Positions 1 to 5,130 of a DNA stretch of 5,130 nt are shown here, in pieces. The position numbers and the translations under genes were made by a program. Below the pieces are notes generated by a model. That model was not told where the DNA came from and did no database searches. It was given only the letters and a program-made list of their open reading frames with translations. The first letter of the stretch is position 1. The number at the start of each line of letters is the position of its first letter. The stretch covers positions 1 through 5,130 of the forward strand of contig CAZJOD010000218.1 in assembly GCA_964547525.1 (NCBI GenBank), read 5' to 3'. This DNA is from CAZJOD01 sp964547525. Lineage in GTDB: Bacteria > Bacillota > Clostridia > JAAYHZ01.

Positions 1-745
1 TTAAAAAATCTTCATATAAAAATTCCGGATATGTGTACATAACTCTGATTCTTATGGTATTATCCAAATCTGCAGCCATATTCAACAATTCATGAAGTCT
101 TTGTCTTCCATATATATCTTTACCGTATCCGGCGGTATCCTGAGCTATAAAAATTAACTCCTTCTTACCAAAATCAATTATATCTTTACATTCTATAATG
201 ATATCTTCTATCTTTCGGCTTTTGTAAGCACCTCTTATCCGGGGTATTACACAAAATGTACAATTATTACTGCAACCTTCGGATATTTTAACGTACTCGT
301 ATGAAGCGTTCATGTCATAAATTCTTTTATTGTTCAAATAATTTATGTCTATCTTATCTCCTAGATATTCGGTTCTATCTTTTTTATACGAATCGATAAT
401 CGCATTTGACACATTAATATAATTTGCAGTATCAATAATTGCATCAACTTCAGGCAACTCATTAAAAATTTCCCTACCGTAACGCTTAGGAAGACAGCCT
501 GCGACAACAATTTTCTCCAGACTTTTATCTTTTAGCTTTCCGGCTTCAATGATACTCCGTATAGATTCCATTAAAGCGTCATTTATAAACGCACATGTAT
601 TAATTACAATAATTTGAGCGTTTTCTTTTTTATTAGTTATTTCAAAACCGTTTACTTGTATGTTGTTTAACATTATCTCAGAATCAACGGTATTTTTTGG
701 ACATCCTAACGAAATTAAAGAAACCTTTTTGTTTCCCGCTGTCAT
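1..745 (-). CDS. rimO: Ribosomal protein S12 methylthiotransferase RimO (5' part, cut by window edge)
   Basis: A radical-SAM, two-cluster [4Fe-4S] enzyme that adds a methylthio group to the conserved aspartate of ribosomal protein S12. It acts in the cytoplasm. I translated 248 codons from the ATG at 745 to the left edge; RimO is usually about 440 residues, so the rest of the radical-SAM domain and the C-terminal TRAM domain are outside the window. The N-terminal UPF0004 domain has its three cluster cysteines at C15 (SLGCPKNTVDSE, a signature that favours RimO over MiaB), C51 (NTCAFI) and C84 (AGCLPKR). The radical-SAM CxxxCxxC is C158, C162, C165 (SEGCSNNCTFCVIPRIRG), followed by an AQDT motif typical of RimO. 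The start is the first ATG after an in-frame stop. The best Shine-Dalgarno (AAAGG) lies 14 bases away, which is long. The gene has its own promoter at 796–824 and is separated by 115 bases from the upstream gene on the same strand. Family call is near certain. Confidence 0.95.
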   Translation of the reverse strand, partial: MTAGNKKVSLISLGCPKNTVDSEIMLNNIQVNGFEITNKKENAQIIVINTCAFINDALMESIRSIIEAGKLKDKSLEKIVVAGCLPKRYGREIFNELPEVDAIIDTANYINVSNAIIDSYKKDRTEYLGDKIDINYLNNKRIYDMNASYEYVKISEGCSNNCTFCVIPRIRGAYKSRKIEDIIIECKDIIDFGKKELIFIAQDTAGYGKDIYGRQRLHELLNMAADLDNTIRIRVMYTYPEFLYEDFL

Positions 746-795
746 ATATCCATCAATATCCTTTCATACTCATACCTAATAGTCTATACCTATTA

Positions 796-824
796 ATAAT
801 ACTTGATAATAACTTCATTATCAA
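796..824 (-). promoter_or_regulatory. Sigma-A-type promoter of rimO with overlapping inverted repeat
   Basis: Read on the minus strand, TTGATA (824–819) is followed by a 17-base spacer and TATTAT (801–796). Each hexamer matches the sigma-A consensus at 5 of 6 positions. The predicted transcript would start near 789, giving a leader of about 44 bases before the rimO ATG at 745. An inverted repeat TTGATAAT–6–ATTATCAA (803–824) covers the -35 and most of the spacer, where a repressor would block polymerase. No T-tract follows it on the minus strand, so it is less likely to be a terminator of the upstream gene. Confidence 0.6.
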
Positions 825-860
825 TAAATATGTTAAATTCTATTTATATAATATACCATA

Positions 861-1466
861 CTATATTTTTAACGGCAAAATGATTTTCACCGTATTGTAC
901 ACATATTCTTCCATACATGACGACACTATTGAAAAACATAAAAATTTACATGCCGAGAAAGCATATTCCATGTCGGTACACTGTTGTTCTCCATTAGAAT
1001 CATATGTATATCTTTCATGTAAGTTATCGATATACTTACATATATCAACCGCGTTCATTGAAGCTTTAAGTCCCGTATCAAAGGAACGAATCTTTTTACT
1101 GTAAGATTTTGAAAACATCATTTTGAATTCATACAGTAAATGTTTTATAATTCCGCCTTTAAACCGTTCCGAATGAGCAAAACAAAAAAAATCGGTTATA
1201 TAATGCATAATTATACCCAAATCTTCGGAAAATTCTACCGGGCTTTTTTTTCGTTTATATAAATCGGTATCCAATATATTTCGTATACGTCTGTAAATAT
1301 ATTTGTCAGCATCCTTTTTTTTATGGGGGACATTAGAAAAACGATGTGAAATATCAGGTTTTATACTACCCAACATAAAAGCCACCGTATCTATTTTTAC
1401 CTGAAAAGTGCTTGCAACCAATCGCTTTAATTTTATAGACATTCTCAAATGAGTCAATAAGTTCAT
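861..1466 (-). CDS. Zinc-dependent phospholipase C-like protein
   Basis: A 201-residue protein of the zinc-dependent phospholipase C family (Zn_dep_PLPC), whose founding members are secreted bacterial phospholipases C that hydrolyse phosphatidylcholine. Candidate metal ligands fall in the family order: H6, D38 (GSIKPD), H48, then HxxxD at H88/D92, H98, and HxxxE at H109/E113. This matches the spacing HxxxD–6–H and HxxxE of the Bacillus cereus enzyme. The mature-N-terminal tryptophan ligand of secreted enzymes is absent, and there is no signal peptide or membrane segment, so the protein is probably cytoplasmic. The C-terminal third (about 115–201) shows no motif I recognise. The start at 1466 has a good site, AGGAG, 6 bases upstream. 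It lies alone between rimO and the kinase operon, in the same direction. Enzyme activity and substrate are inference; the family call rests on the ligand pattern. Confidence 0.8.
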   Translation of the reverse strand: MNLLTHLRMSIKLKRLVASTFQVKIDTVAFMLGSIKPDISHRFSNVPHKKKDADKYIYRRIRNILDTDLYKRKKSPVEFSEDLGIIMHYITDFFCFAHSERFKGGIIKHLLYEFKMMFSKSYSKKIRSFDTGLKASMNAVDICKYIDNLHERYTYDSNGEQQCTDMEYAFSACKFLCFSIVSSCMEEYVYNTVKIILPLKI

Positions 1467-1635
1467 ATTTTTCTCCTAAAACGTATGCAGTTCATATCTT
1501 CGTTTAGTACCCGATCAAATAATTTTTATGAAAGGTACCTTAACATATAGTAAAAAGCAACAAAAATAAATGTGCTCCGTTTAAACACGACTTTATAATA
1601 TATCATTTTGCAACATATAATATTTCGTCAATTAT

Positions 1636-1663
1636 ATTATAAAAATCAAAAAAATTATATGAA
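1636..1663 (-). promoter_or_regulatory. Candidate promoter for the phospholipase C-like gene
   Basis: On the minus strand, TTCATA (1663–1658; 4 of 6 matches to the -35 consensus) is followed by a 16-base spacer and a perfect TATAAT (1641–1636). It would give a leader of about 160 bases ahead of the ATG at 1466. The surrounding DNA is very AT-rich, so a chance TATAAT is quite possible. Confidence 0.3.
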
Positions 1664-1744
1664 CGAAACGTAAATTTTTAATTTTCTAACTAAAATTATC
1701 ATTCTTCTGCAAAAACTTTTTATTGTGATAAACGCACAAACATT

Positions 1745-1782
1745 GAACCGGAGGACATAGTGGCAGCGGTACACTCCGGTCC
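1745..1782 (-). repeat. GC-richer 9-bp hairpin downstream of the kinase gene
   Basis: Inverted arms at 1745–1753 and 1774–1782 enclose a 20-base interval. As minus-strand RNA the arms GGACCGGAG and CUCCGGUUC pair over 9 positions with one G–U wobble. As plus-strand RNA the same position is an A–C mismatch, so the structure favours a minus-strand transcript, the direction of the flanking genes. It starts 62 bases after the kinase stop. There is no U-tract after it, so a simple intrinsic terminator is unlikely; an mRNA 3'-end stabiliser or small RNA are alternatives. Confidence 0.5.
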
Positions 1783-1844
1783 ACAGTAATCGAATAATTG
1801 CAGTAAATCAAACTTTATAACTGAAAACCGGATTTTTCCGTTAA

Positions 1845-2888
1845 CTAATCGGTTATCGTTCCGTCAAAAGCTTCCATAAATCTTTTCACAACTTGTTCCG
1901 GAGAAGCCGTTCCCGTTTGACCAATTTGCTGAATGGTTACGGAGGCTATTATATTCCCGAGCAATGCGGCGTCTTCGGGAGACGCCCCGCAACATAACCC
2001 GCATACTATTCCCGCTGTTGTGGAATCACCTGCGCCGCATATATCCAGCGGACCCTTTGTCTTAATCGCCGGAACATTATATACAAGATCTTTATCAAAC
2101 ACCAACTGGCCTTTTTCTCCCATAGTTATGAAAACAGGTTTTCCATTCCTTTCTGATATTCGCTTGCCACAGTAAAAAATAGTATCCTCGTCAGGTTCTG
2201 TGTCCATAGACAAGTTAACAGCTTTTAAAGCTTCATATTTATTACACTTTAATATAATATTCTTGAACATACCGGTATGTGCTCTGGAATCGGCATAAAT
2301 TAAAGGCATATTAGCTCTGTTACCCATATCACCTAAAACTTCACGAATATTTGGAGTAATCACACCACAACCTGTTTCTGTTACTTGATCAAGTACGATA
2401 ATAGCATCATAATTTATAGCTATATCGAGCATACGCGATGTAATTTCATATTCCAGTTTTTCGGATGTTTTTGTCCAATTTTTAATGTCCAGCCTGTTTA
2501 TTTCGTGCGTTCCGCTCTTATCTTGTAACATGGGTTTGGTATAAGTAGGTGTCACTTTTTCATCGGTAGACACTAAAAAATCTGTTATAACGCCTATGGC
2601 TTTCAAACCCGAGATAAGATCCGAACCTTCTCCGTCTTTTCCGATAAATCCTAGTGCCGTGACATTTCCTACACCTAACGCTTTTAAATTACCGGCAACC
2701 GTTCCTGCGGCACCGGGCGCTAATTTCCTTCCGACCACCTGATACGCCGTAAGACCTGTCTCAAGTGAAGGTTCATTTTTATCGGCGTCTATATACAGAT
2801 ATTTATCAAGAAAATAATCTCCTAAAACTAAAATGGAAAGATCATTAAATTTTGCCAGCATATACTGAAGAAATTCTAAATTAAACAT
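1845..2888 (-). CDS. PfkB-family sugar kinase, RfaE/HldE kinase-like
   Basis: A ribokinase/PfkB-superfamily enzyme that should transfer phosphate from ATP to a sugar or sugar phosphate in the cytoplasm. Residues are numbered from an upstream in-frame ATG at 2894. The first strand carries VLGDYFLD (23–30), as in RfaE-type kinases. The substrate-side glycine motif is APGAAGTVAGN (59–69). An N-x-x-E metal motif is at N218/E221, TMGEKG at 257–262, and the PfkB signature DICGAGDS at 284–291 contains the catalytic base D290. Length (347–349 residues) fits one kinase domain; the nucleotidyltransferase domain of bifunctional HldE is absent. I chose ATG 2888 because AGGAG lies 9 bases upstream; from ATG 2894 the spacing is only 3. 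The start overlaps the end of the deoxyhypusine synthase-like gene, indicating translational coupling. The heptose-phosphate substrate is only suggested by similarity to RfaE; adenosine, fructose or other sugars cannot be excluded. Confidence 0.88.
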   Translation of the reverse strand: MFNLEFLQYMLAKFNDLSILVLGDYFLDKYLYIDADKNEPSLETGLTAYQVVGRKLAPGAAGTVAGNLKALGVGNVTALGFIGKDGEGSDLISGLKAIGVITDFLVSTDEKVTPTYTKPMLQDKSGTHEINRLDIKNWTKTSEKLEYEITSRMLDIAINYDAIIVLDQVTETGCGVITPNIREVLGDMGNRANMPLIYADSRAHTGMFKNIILKCNKYEALKAVNLSMDTEPDEDTIFYCGKRISERNGKPVFITMGEKGQLVFDKDLVYNVPAIKTKGPLDICGAGDSTTAGIVCGLCCGASPEDAALLGNIIASVTIQQIGQTGTASPEQVVKRFMEAFDGTITD

Positions 2889-3864
2889 TGTCATGCTCTC
2901 CTTCGCTATTTAGTAATTTACGTGCCAAACAAGGAACGGTGTCCCTATGTTGTCCTTCTATATAAAAGCTTTCTCCACCGTCGGCTGTCGTTCTTGCCAT
3001 TATGGTTTTCCACGGTCTGAAATAATAGCGCGGATCGGACTTTGGAGGAGCTTCATGAATATCCTTTCCCTCTAAAGGTAACAGATCAAATACCGCCGTT
3101 GTAAAATGTGCAATTTTTTCTCCTTTTTGTTTAGCTACATTTCTTGCCATCGCCAGGCATTTCAAGTAGACTTCAGGACCTATGACCGCCGAACCGAAGT
3201 TAAGAAAAACACCACCTTCCAGTTTGCTTATCGTTTGAGCGTATATAAGAAAATCGTTATAGGTAGCCTTACCCAACATAGCACCGTCACAGTTAGGATG
3301 CTGATGTATTATATCGCAGCCTATACCTACATGTACAGTAACAGGAACCTGATACTTATATCCTGCCGCCAATAAACTGTATTGTTTATATGAGAAGCTT
3401 TCCTGTTCAATCATTCTGCCTATTGCTTCTCCAAATCCTATACCGTCATATACAGCGCTTACAGCGGCTTCATTTATCTTTCCGGTTTCTGTCCAAAGAC
3501 CGAATTGGCCTTCACTAATATATTTTGCAACACTTTCCGTGGTAGCTCCTATCATTGCAAATTCAAAATCGTGTATTGCACCGGCACCATTTAAAGCAAA
3601 ATGAGTTATATAACCTTTTTTTAGCAGTTCAATCAGAAATGGTGTAGTTCCGGAGCGAATAACATGTGCTCCCATCATCATAATAACCGGAGCACCTGTT
3701 TTTTTTGCTGTTTTTATCTTTTCTACCAATATATCTATTACCGGATGATCAAACTTTGGGATTTCTCCGTTAACATCCATCATAATATCTAATTTTAAAT
3801 CGTTCTCTCTTTCACACAATGGTTTTAGCTTTAAAAGGCTTCTGTCAAACATTTCAAATGGCAT
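2881..3864 (-). CDS. Deoxyhypusine synthase-like protein of unknown function
   Basis: A 327-residue soluble protein that I place, by motif resemblance, in the NAD-binding deoxyhypusine synthase fold family. In order it has GAHVIRSG (65–72), NGAGAIHD (92–99, like the TGAxxxHD segment of the family), GIGCDIIHQHP (180–190), GGVFLNFGSAVIGPE (217–231, like the GGGVVKH nucleotide-binding region) and FRPWKTI (282–288). W285–K286 falls where the true enzyme has its catalytic WGK lysine, but the intervening glycine is missing. True deoxyhypusine synthase moves an aminobutyl group from spermidine to eIF5A. Bacteria have no eIF5A, so the substrate here must differ; some bacterial relatives make homospermidine. 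It is the first gene of a two-gene operon, overlapping the kinase start by 8–14 bases, with a good site GGAG 7 bases before ATG 3864 and a promoter at 3931–3960. Family call is moderate; function is unknown. Confidence 0.65.
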   Translation of the reverse strand: MPFEMFDRSLLKLKPLCERENDLKLDIMMDVNGEIPKFDHPVIDILVEKIKTAKKTGAPVIMMMGAHVIRSGTTPFLIELLKKGYITHFALNGAGAIHDFEFAMIGATTESVAKYISEGQFGLWTETGKINEAAVSAVYDGIGFGEAIGRMIEQESFSYKQYSLLAAGYKYQVPVTVHVGIGCDIIHQHPNCDGAMLGKATYNDFLIYAQTISKLEGGVFLNFGSAVIGPEVYLKCLAMARNVAKQKGEKIAHFTTAVFDLLPLEGKDIHEAPPKSDPRYYFRPWKTIMARTTADGGESFYIEGQHRDTVPCLARKLLNSEGEHDNV

Positions 3865-3922
3865 TTCTATTCTCCTTCAATTATTTAATTATTTTCCAAA
3901 CAAACTACAAGAAACAAATTGT

Positions 3923-3937
3923 TAATAATAATTATAA
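3923..3937. promoter_or_regulatory. Possible Fur/PerR-family operator over the -10
   Basis: Minus-strand TTATAAT-T-ATTATTA matches the Bacillus PerR box (TTATAATNATTATAA) at 13 of 14 specified positions and covers the -10 hexamer of the kinase operon promoter, a good place for repression. The local DNA is almost all A and T, so chance matches are not rare. This is inference from the motif only. Confidence 0.3.
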
Positions 3938-3960
3938 TTGATAATGTACTAATTTTTCAA
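3931..3960 (-). promoter_or_regulatory. Sigma-A-type promoter of the deoxyhypusine synthase-like/kinase operon
   Basis: On the minus strand, TTGAAA (3960–3955; 5 of 6 consensus) is followed by an 18-base spacer and a perfect TATAAT (3936–3931). The transcript would start near 3924, about 60 bases before the ATG at 3864. The spacer contains a TGATAAT heptamer (plus strand 3939–3945), also present in the rimO promoter, and a PerR-box-like element overlaps the -10. Confidence 0.6.
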
Positions 3961-3970
3961 CGCTATTTTG

Positions 3971-3999
3971 TTGTAATTTACTTTCTAAACAGATACATA
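3971..3999 (+). promoter_or_regulatory. Weak candidate promoter for the DUF2953–gerW-like operon
   Basis: TTGTAA (3971–3976), a 17-base spacer and TACATA (3994–3999) lie about 66 bases before the ATG at 4066. The -10 matches the sigma-A consensus at only 3 of 6 positions. A forespore or mother-cell sigma factor would be plausible for this operon, but I could not fix a convincing sporulation-type site. Confidence 0.2.
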
Positions 4000-4065
4000 A
4001 AATCTGATTAAAAAACACAAAATAAAAAAGCCATGTCAATACTAATTATTATGTATGAGGATTTT

Positions 4066-4551
4066 ATGATTTTATTATATTTGCTTTTAATAATTGTTTT
4101 AATTTTAATAATAATTGATTTTACTTTAGGTTTTAGGCTGAATCTTTTAGCCGGACTTGATGAAAAAGATATGTTTATCAGTATTAAATGTATGTATCCG
4201 TTTTTATATATGCTGATTAACGTCGAGGATGACATACCTTATTTATATGTGTATCTGTTTAAAATACGGATATACAGATCAAAATTGAAAAAAAGCCGAA
4301 AGCTGAAAACAAAAAAATTGTTAAAATCCGCAGATACTTCGGATTTTAATATTAAAAGCACATATGGTTTTAAAGATCCGTCCACCACCGGATTCCTCTA
4401 TGGCGTATTCGGAATTATAACAGGATATGTCGATGTGGCAAATATTGAAATAAGTCCTGATTTTATGTCCGATACCGATTACATCCATATGGATGCATCG
4501 ACTAATTTAAAGATCGGGCATACTATTATAAATTACTTTAAAAATAAATAA
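4066..4551 (+). CDS. DUF2953 membrane-anchored protein (YtfI-like), short form
   Basis: A 161-residue protein with one hydrophobic N-terminal segment (about 2–18, almost all L and I) that should anchor it in the membrane. A basic stretch follows at about 66–87 (many K and R). The C-terminal part carries YGFKDPSTTGFLYGVFG (100–116) and IEISPDF (127–133), which resemble the conserved end of DUF2953 proteins. In Bacillus and many clostridia a DUF2953 gene sits directly before ytfJ/gerW, as here, 18 bases upstream, which supports the call. I chose ATG 4066 because GAGG lies 5 bases upstream and the hydrophobic segment begins at once; an in-frame ATG at 4033 has no ribosome binding site. It seems shorter than typical family members (around 200 residues or more as I recall them), with the middle reduced. 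Molecular role unknown; a link to sporulation is inferred from its partner. Confidence 0.72.
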   Translation: MILLYLLLIIVLILIIIDFTLGFRLNLLAGLDEKDMFISIKCMYPFLYMLINVEDDIPYLYVYLFKIRIYRSKLKKSRKLKTKKLLKSADTSDFNIKSTYGFKDPSTTGFLYGVFGIITGYVDVANIEISPDFMSDTDYIHMDASTNLKIGHTIINYFKNK

Positions 4552-4569
4552 ATTAAGGAGATTATTAAA

Positions 4570-4932
4570 ATGGACCAAAATATTAACCAATATGTTGACG
4601 CGTTATTTACCAACATGACAAATTTTACTCAAAAAGAAGGTATAATAGGAAAACCGGTAACACAAGGTGATAAGACTTTTTTACCACTTGTATCTATAGC
4701 GGTTGGTTACGGCGGTGGCGATTCGGCGAGTAAAGCAAAACAAAACGATACCGCAACTACAGGAGGTATGATGGGCGGTGCTCTGGGATTAGGGGCTAAA
4801 CTTCATACAGAAGCCGTAATCATTATCGATAAAGATAATGTTATGTTTGCACCTGTTGACTCAAAAGGAATGAATTTGATTGATAAAGTTCCTCAAATTT
4901 TGAGCAATATGAATAATAATAAACAAAATTAA
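4570..4932 (+). CDS. GerW/YtfJ-family sporulation protein
   Basis: A 120-residue member of the spore protein YtfJ (GerW) family. In Bacillus subtilis GerW is needed for normal spore germination in response to L-alanine; the biochemical activity is not known. The sequence shows the family layout: an amphipathic N-terminal helix (about 5–20), KPVTQGDKTFLPLVSIAVGYGGG (28–50; the glycine-rich turn is characteristic), a polar variable linker (51–63), a second glycine-rich stretch GGMMGGALGLGAKL (65–78), then a strand AVIIIDKDNVMFAPV (82–96) and a short helix. There is no signal peptide or membrane segment. The start has AAGGAG 9 bases upstream. It is the second gene of an operon with the DUF2953 gene and is closed by the terminator at 4994–5037. 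Relatives occur in some non-spore-formers, so the gene suggests but does not prove sporulation. Confidence 0.9.
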   Translation: MDQNINQYVDALFTNMTNFTQKEGIIGKPVTQGDKTFLPLVSIAVGYGGGDSASKAKQNDTATTGGMMGGALGLGAKLHTEAVIIIDKDNVMFAPVDSKGMNLIDKVPQILSNMNNNKQN

Positions 4933-4948
4933 CATTGTAATTACAATG
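4933..4948. repeat. Perfect 16-bp palindrome after the gerW-like stop
   Basis: CATTGTAATTACAATG is its own reverse complement and begins at the first base after the TAA stop. There is no loop and no T-tract next to it, so it is a better candidate for a dimeric protein binding site than for a terminator; an mRNA-end structure is also possible. Confidence 0.6.
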
Positions 4949-4993
4949 AACGCTAATACTTTATAGATCACAAAGTTTTATTAACACTTTATT

Positions 4994-5037
4994 TTCCGGA
5001 TATAAAAGTAATTTTAGAGTCCGGAATTTTTTATTTT
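4994..5037 (+). terminator. Intrinsic terminator of the DUF2953–gerW-like operon
   Basis: A 7-bp stem TTCCGGA (4994–5000) with TCCGGAA (5020–5026) encloses a second stem TAAAA (5003–5007) with TTTTA (5012–5016), capped by the tetraloop GTAA, a stable GNRA loop in RNA. Six T residues and a further T-rich stretch follow directly. It lies about 60 bases after the gerW-like stop. Confidence 0.88.
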
Positions 5038-5130
5038 AGCAATTAAGGTGGACTCCTTAGATTATACAATATTCAAGTTACTGTTCACACCCCCTGAACC
5101 TTTTAAAATAAATTGTGTCGCAATAAACGC

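Larger units (their letters stand above)
1467..1844. other. 378-base intergenic gap with small structured elements
   Basis: No gene longer than a few tens of codons is supportable here. Reading along the minus strand from the kinase stop, I see the following. A weak hairpin (1826–1854) overlaps the kinase stop codon and is followed by only a short T-run. A GC-richer islet (about 1745–1782) has a 9-bp stem. The candidate promoter lies at 1636–1663. A 10-bp palindrome AAGGTACCTT sits at 1532–1541. An imperfect hairpin pairs 1501–1507 (CTAAACG on the minus strand) with 1476–1483 (CGTTTTAG), and its 3' arm overlaps the ribosome binding site AGGAG of the phospholipase-like gene. No convincing intrinsic terminator was found for the kinase operon. 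Confidence 0.6.

Noticed and set aside
697..1104. Open frame on the plus strand, 135 codons
   Set aside because: It lies antisense to rimO and the phospholipase C-like gene, both with clear family motifs, and has no ribosome binding site or recognisable domain.
1532..1541. T-box or other riboswitch suggested by the GGTACC element
   Set aside because: None of the surrounding conserved T-box sequence or a downstream terminator/antiterminator pair is present.
1826..1854. Possible terminator at the end of the kinase gene
   Set aside because: The stem AACCGAT/ATC(C)GGTT has a bulge, a 14-base loop and only four T residues after it, and it competes with a smaller CGGA–TCCG stem.
1933..2175. Open frame on the plus strand, 80 codons
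   Set aside because: Antisense to the PfkB signature region of the kinase; no motif and no ribosome binding site.
1845..2888. Annotation as bifunctional HldE
   Set aside because: There is a single kinase domain; the C-terminal adenylyltransferase part with its HxGH motif is absent.
3106..3375. Open frame on the plus strand, 89 codons
   Set aside because: Antisense to the deoxyhypusine synthase-like gene; composition reads as the reverse image of that gene.
4008..4235. Open frame on the minus strand, 75 codons
   Set aside because: Antisense to the DUF2953 gene; a low-complexity I/S/K-rich product from AT-rich DNA.
4952..4982. Hairpin ACTTT/AAAGT before the main terminator
   Set aside because: Only five A/T-rich pairs with a 9-base loop; the much stronger terminator follows at 4994.

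Overview
The window is AT-rich with compact genes, purine-rich Shine-Dalgarno sites (AGGAG/AAGGAG) and the DUF2953–GerW/YtfJ gene pair known from spore-forming Firmicutes. Together these point to a low-GC, endospore-forming member of the Firmicutes, most likely of the Clostridia. No rRNA, tRNA, CRISPR array or complete insertion sequence was seen.

Left part, minus strand: the 5' two-fifths to three-fifths of rimO (the ribosomal protein S12 methylthiotransferase) runs off the left edge. It has its own well-spaced sigma-A-type promoter, and a perfect 8+8 inverted repeat overlaps the -35 and spacer. Upstream of it, on the same strand, is a small zinc-dependent phospholipase C-like protein that keeps the metal-ligand pattern but has no secretion signal. 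A 378-base gap follows. It holds a candidate promoter for the phospholipase-like gene and a small GC-richer islet that folds into a 9-bp stem.

Middle, minus strand: two overlapping genes form a tight operon. The first encodes a protein resembling the deoxyhypusine synthase fold family. The second encodes a PfkB (ribokinase) family sugar kinase most like the kinase half of the heptose enzyme RfaE/HldE. A good promoter sits before the first gene, and a near-match to a PerR/Fur-type operator overlaps its -10. The substrate is unknown. This pair is the most likely place in the window for an uncharacterised pathway.

Right part, plus strand: diverging from that operon is a short DUF2953 membrane-anchored protein followed 18 bases later by a GerW/YtfJ-type sporulation protein. 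A perfect 16-bp palindrome lies directly after the gerW-like stop, and a clear intrinsic terminator closes the operon about 60 bases further on. The last 90 bases hold two small hairpins and no supportable gene.
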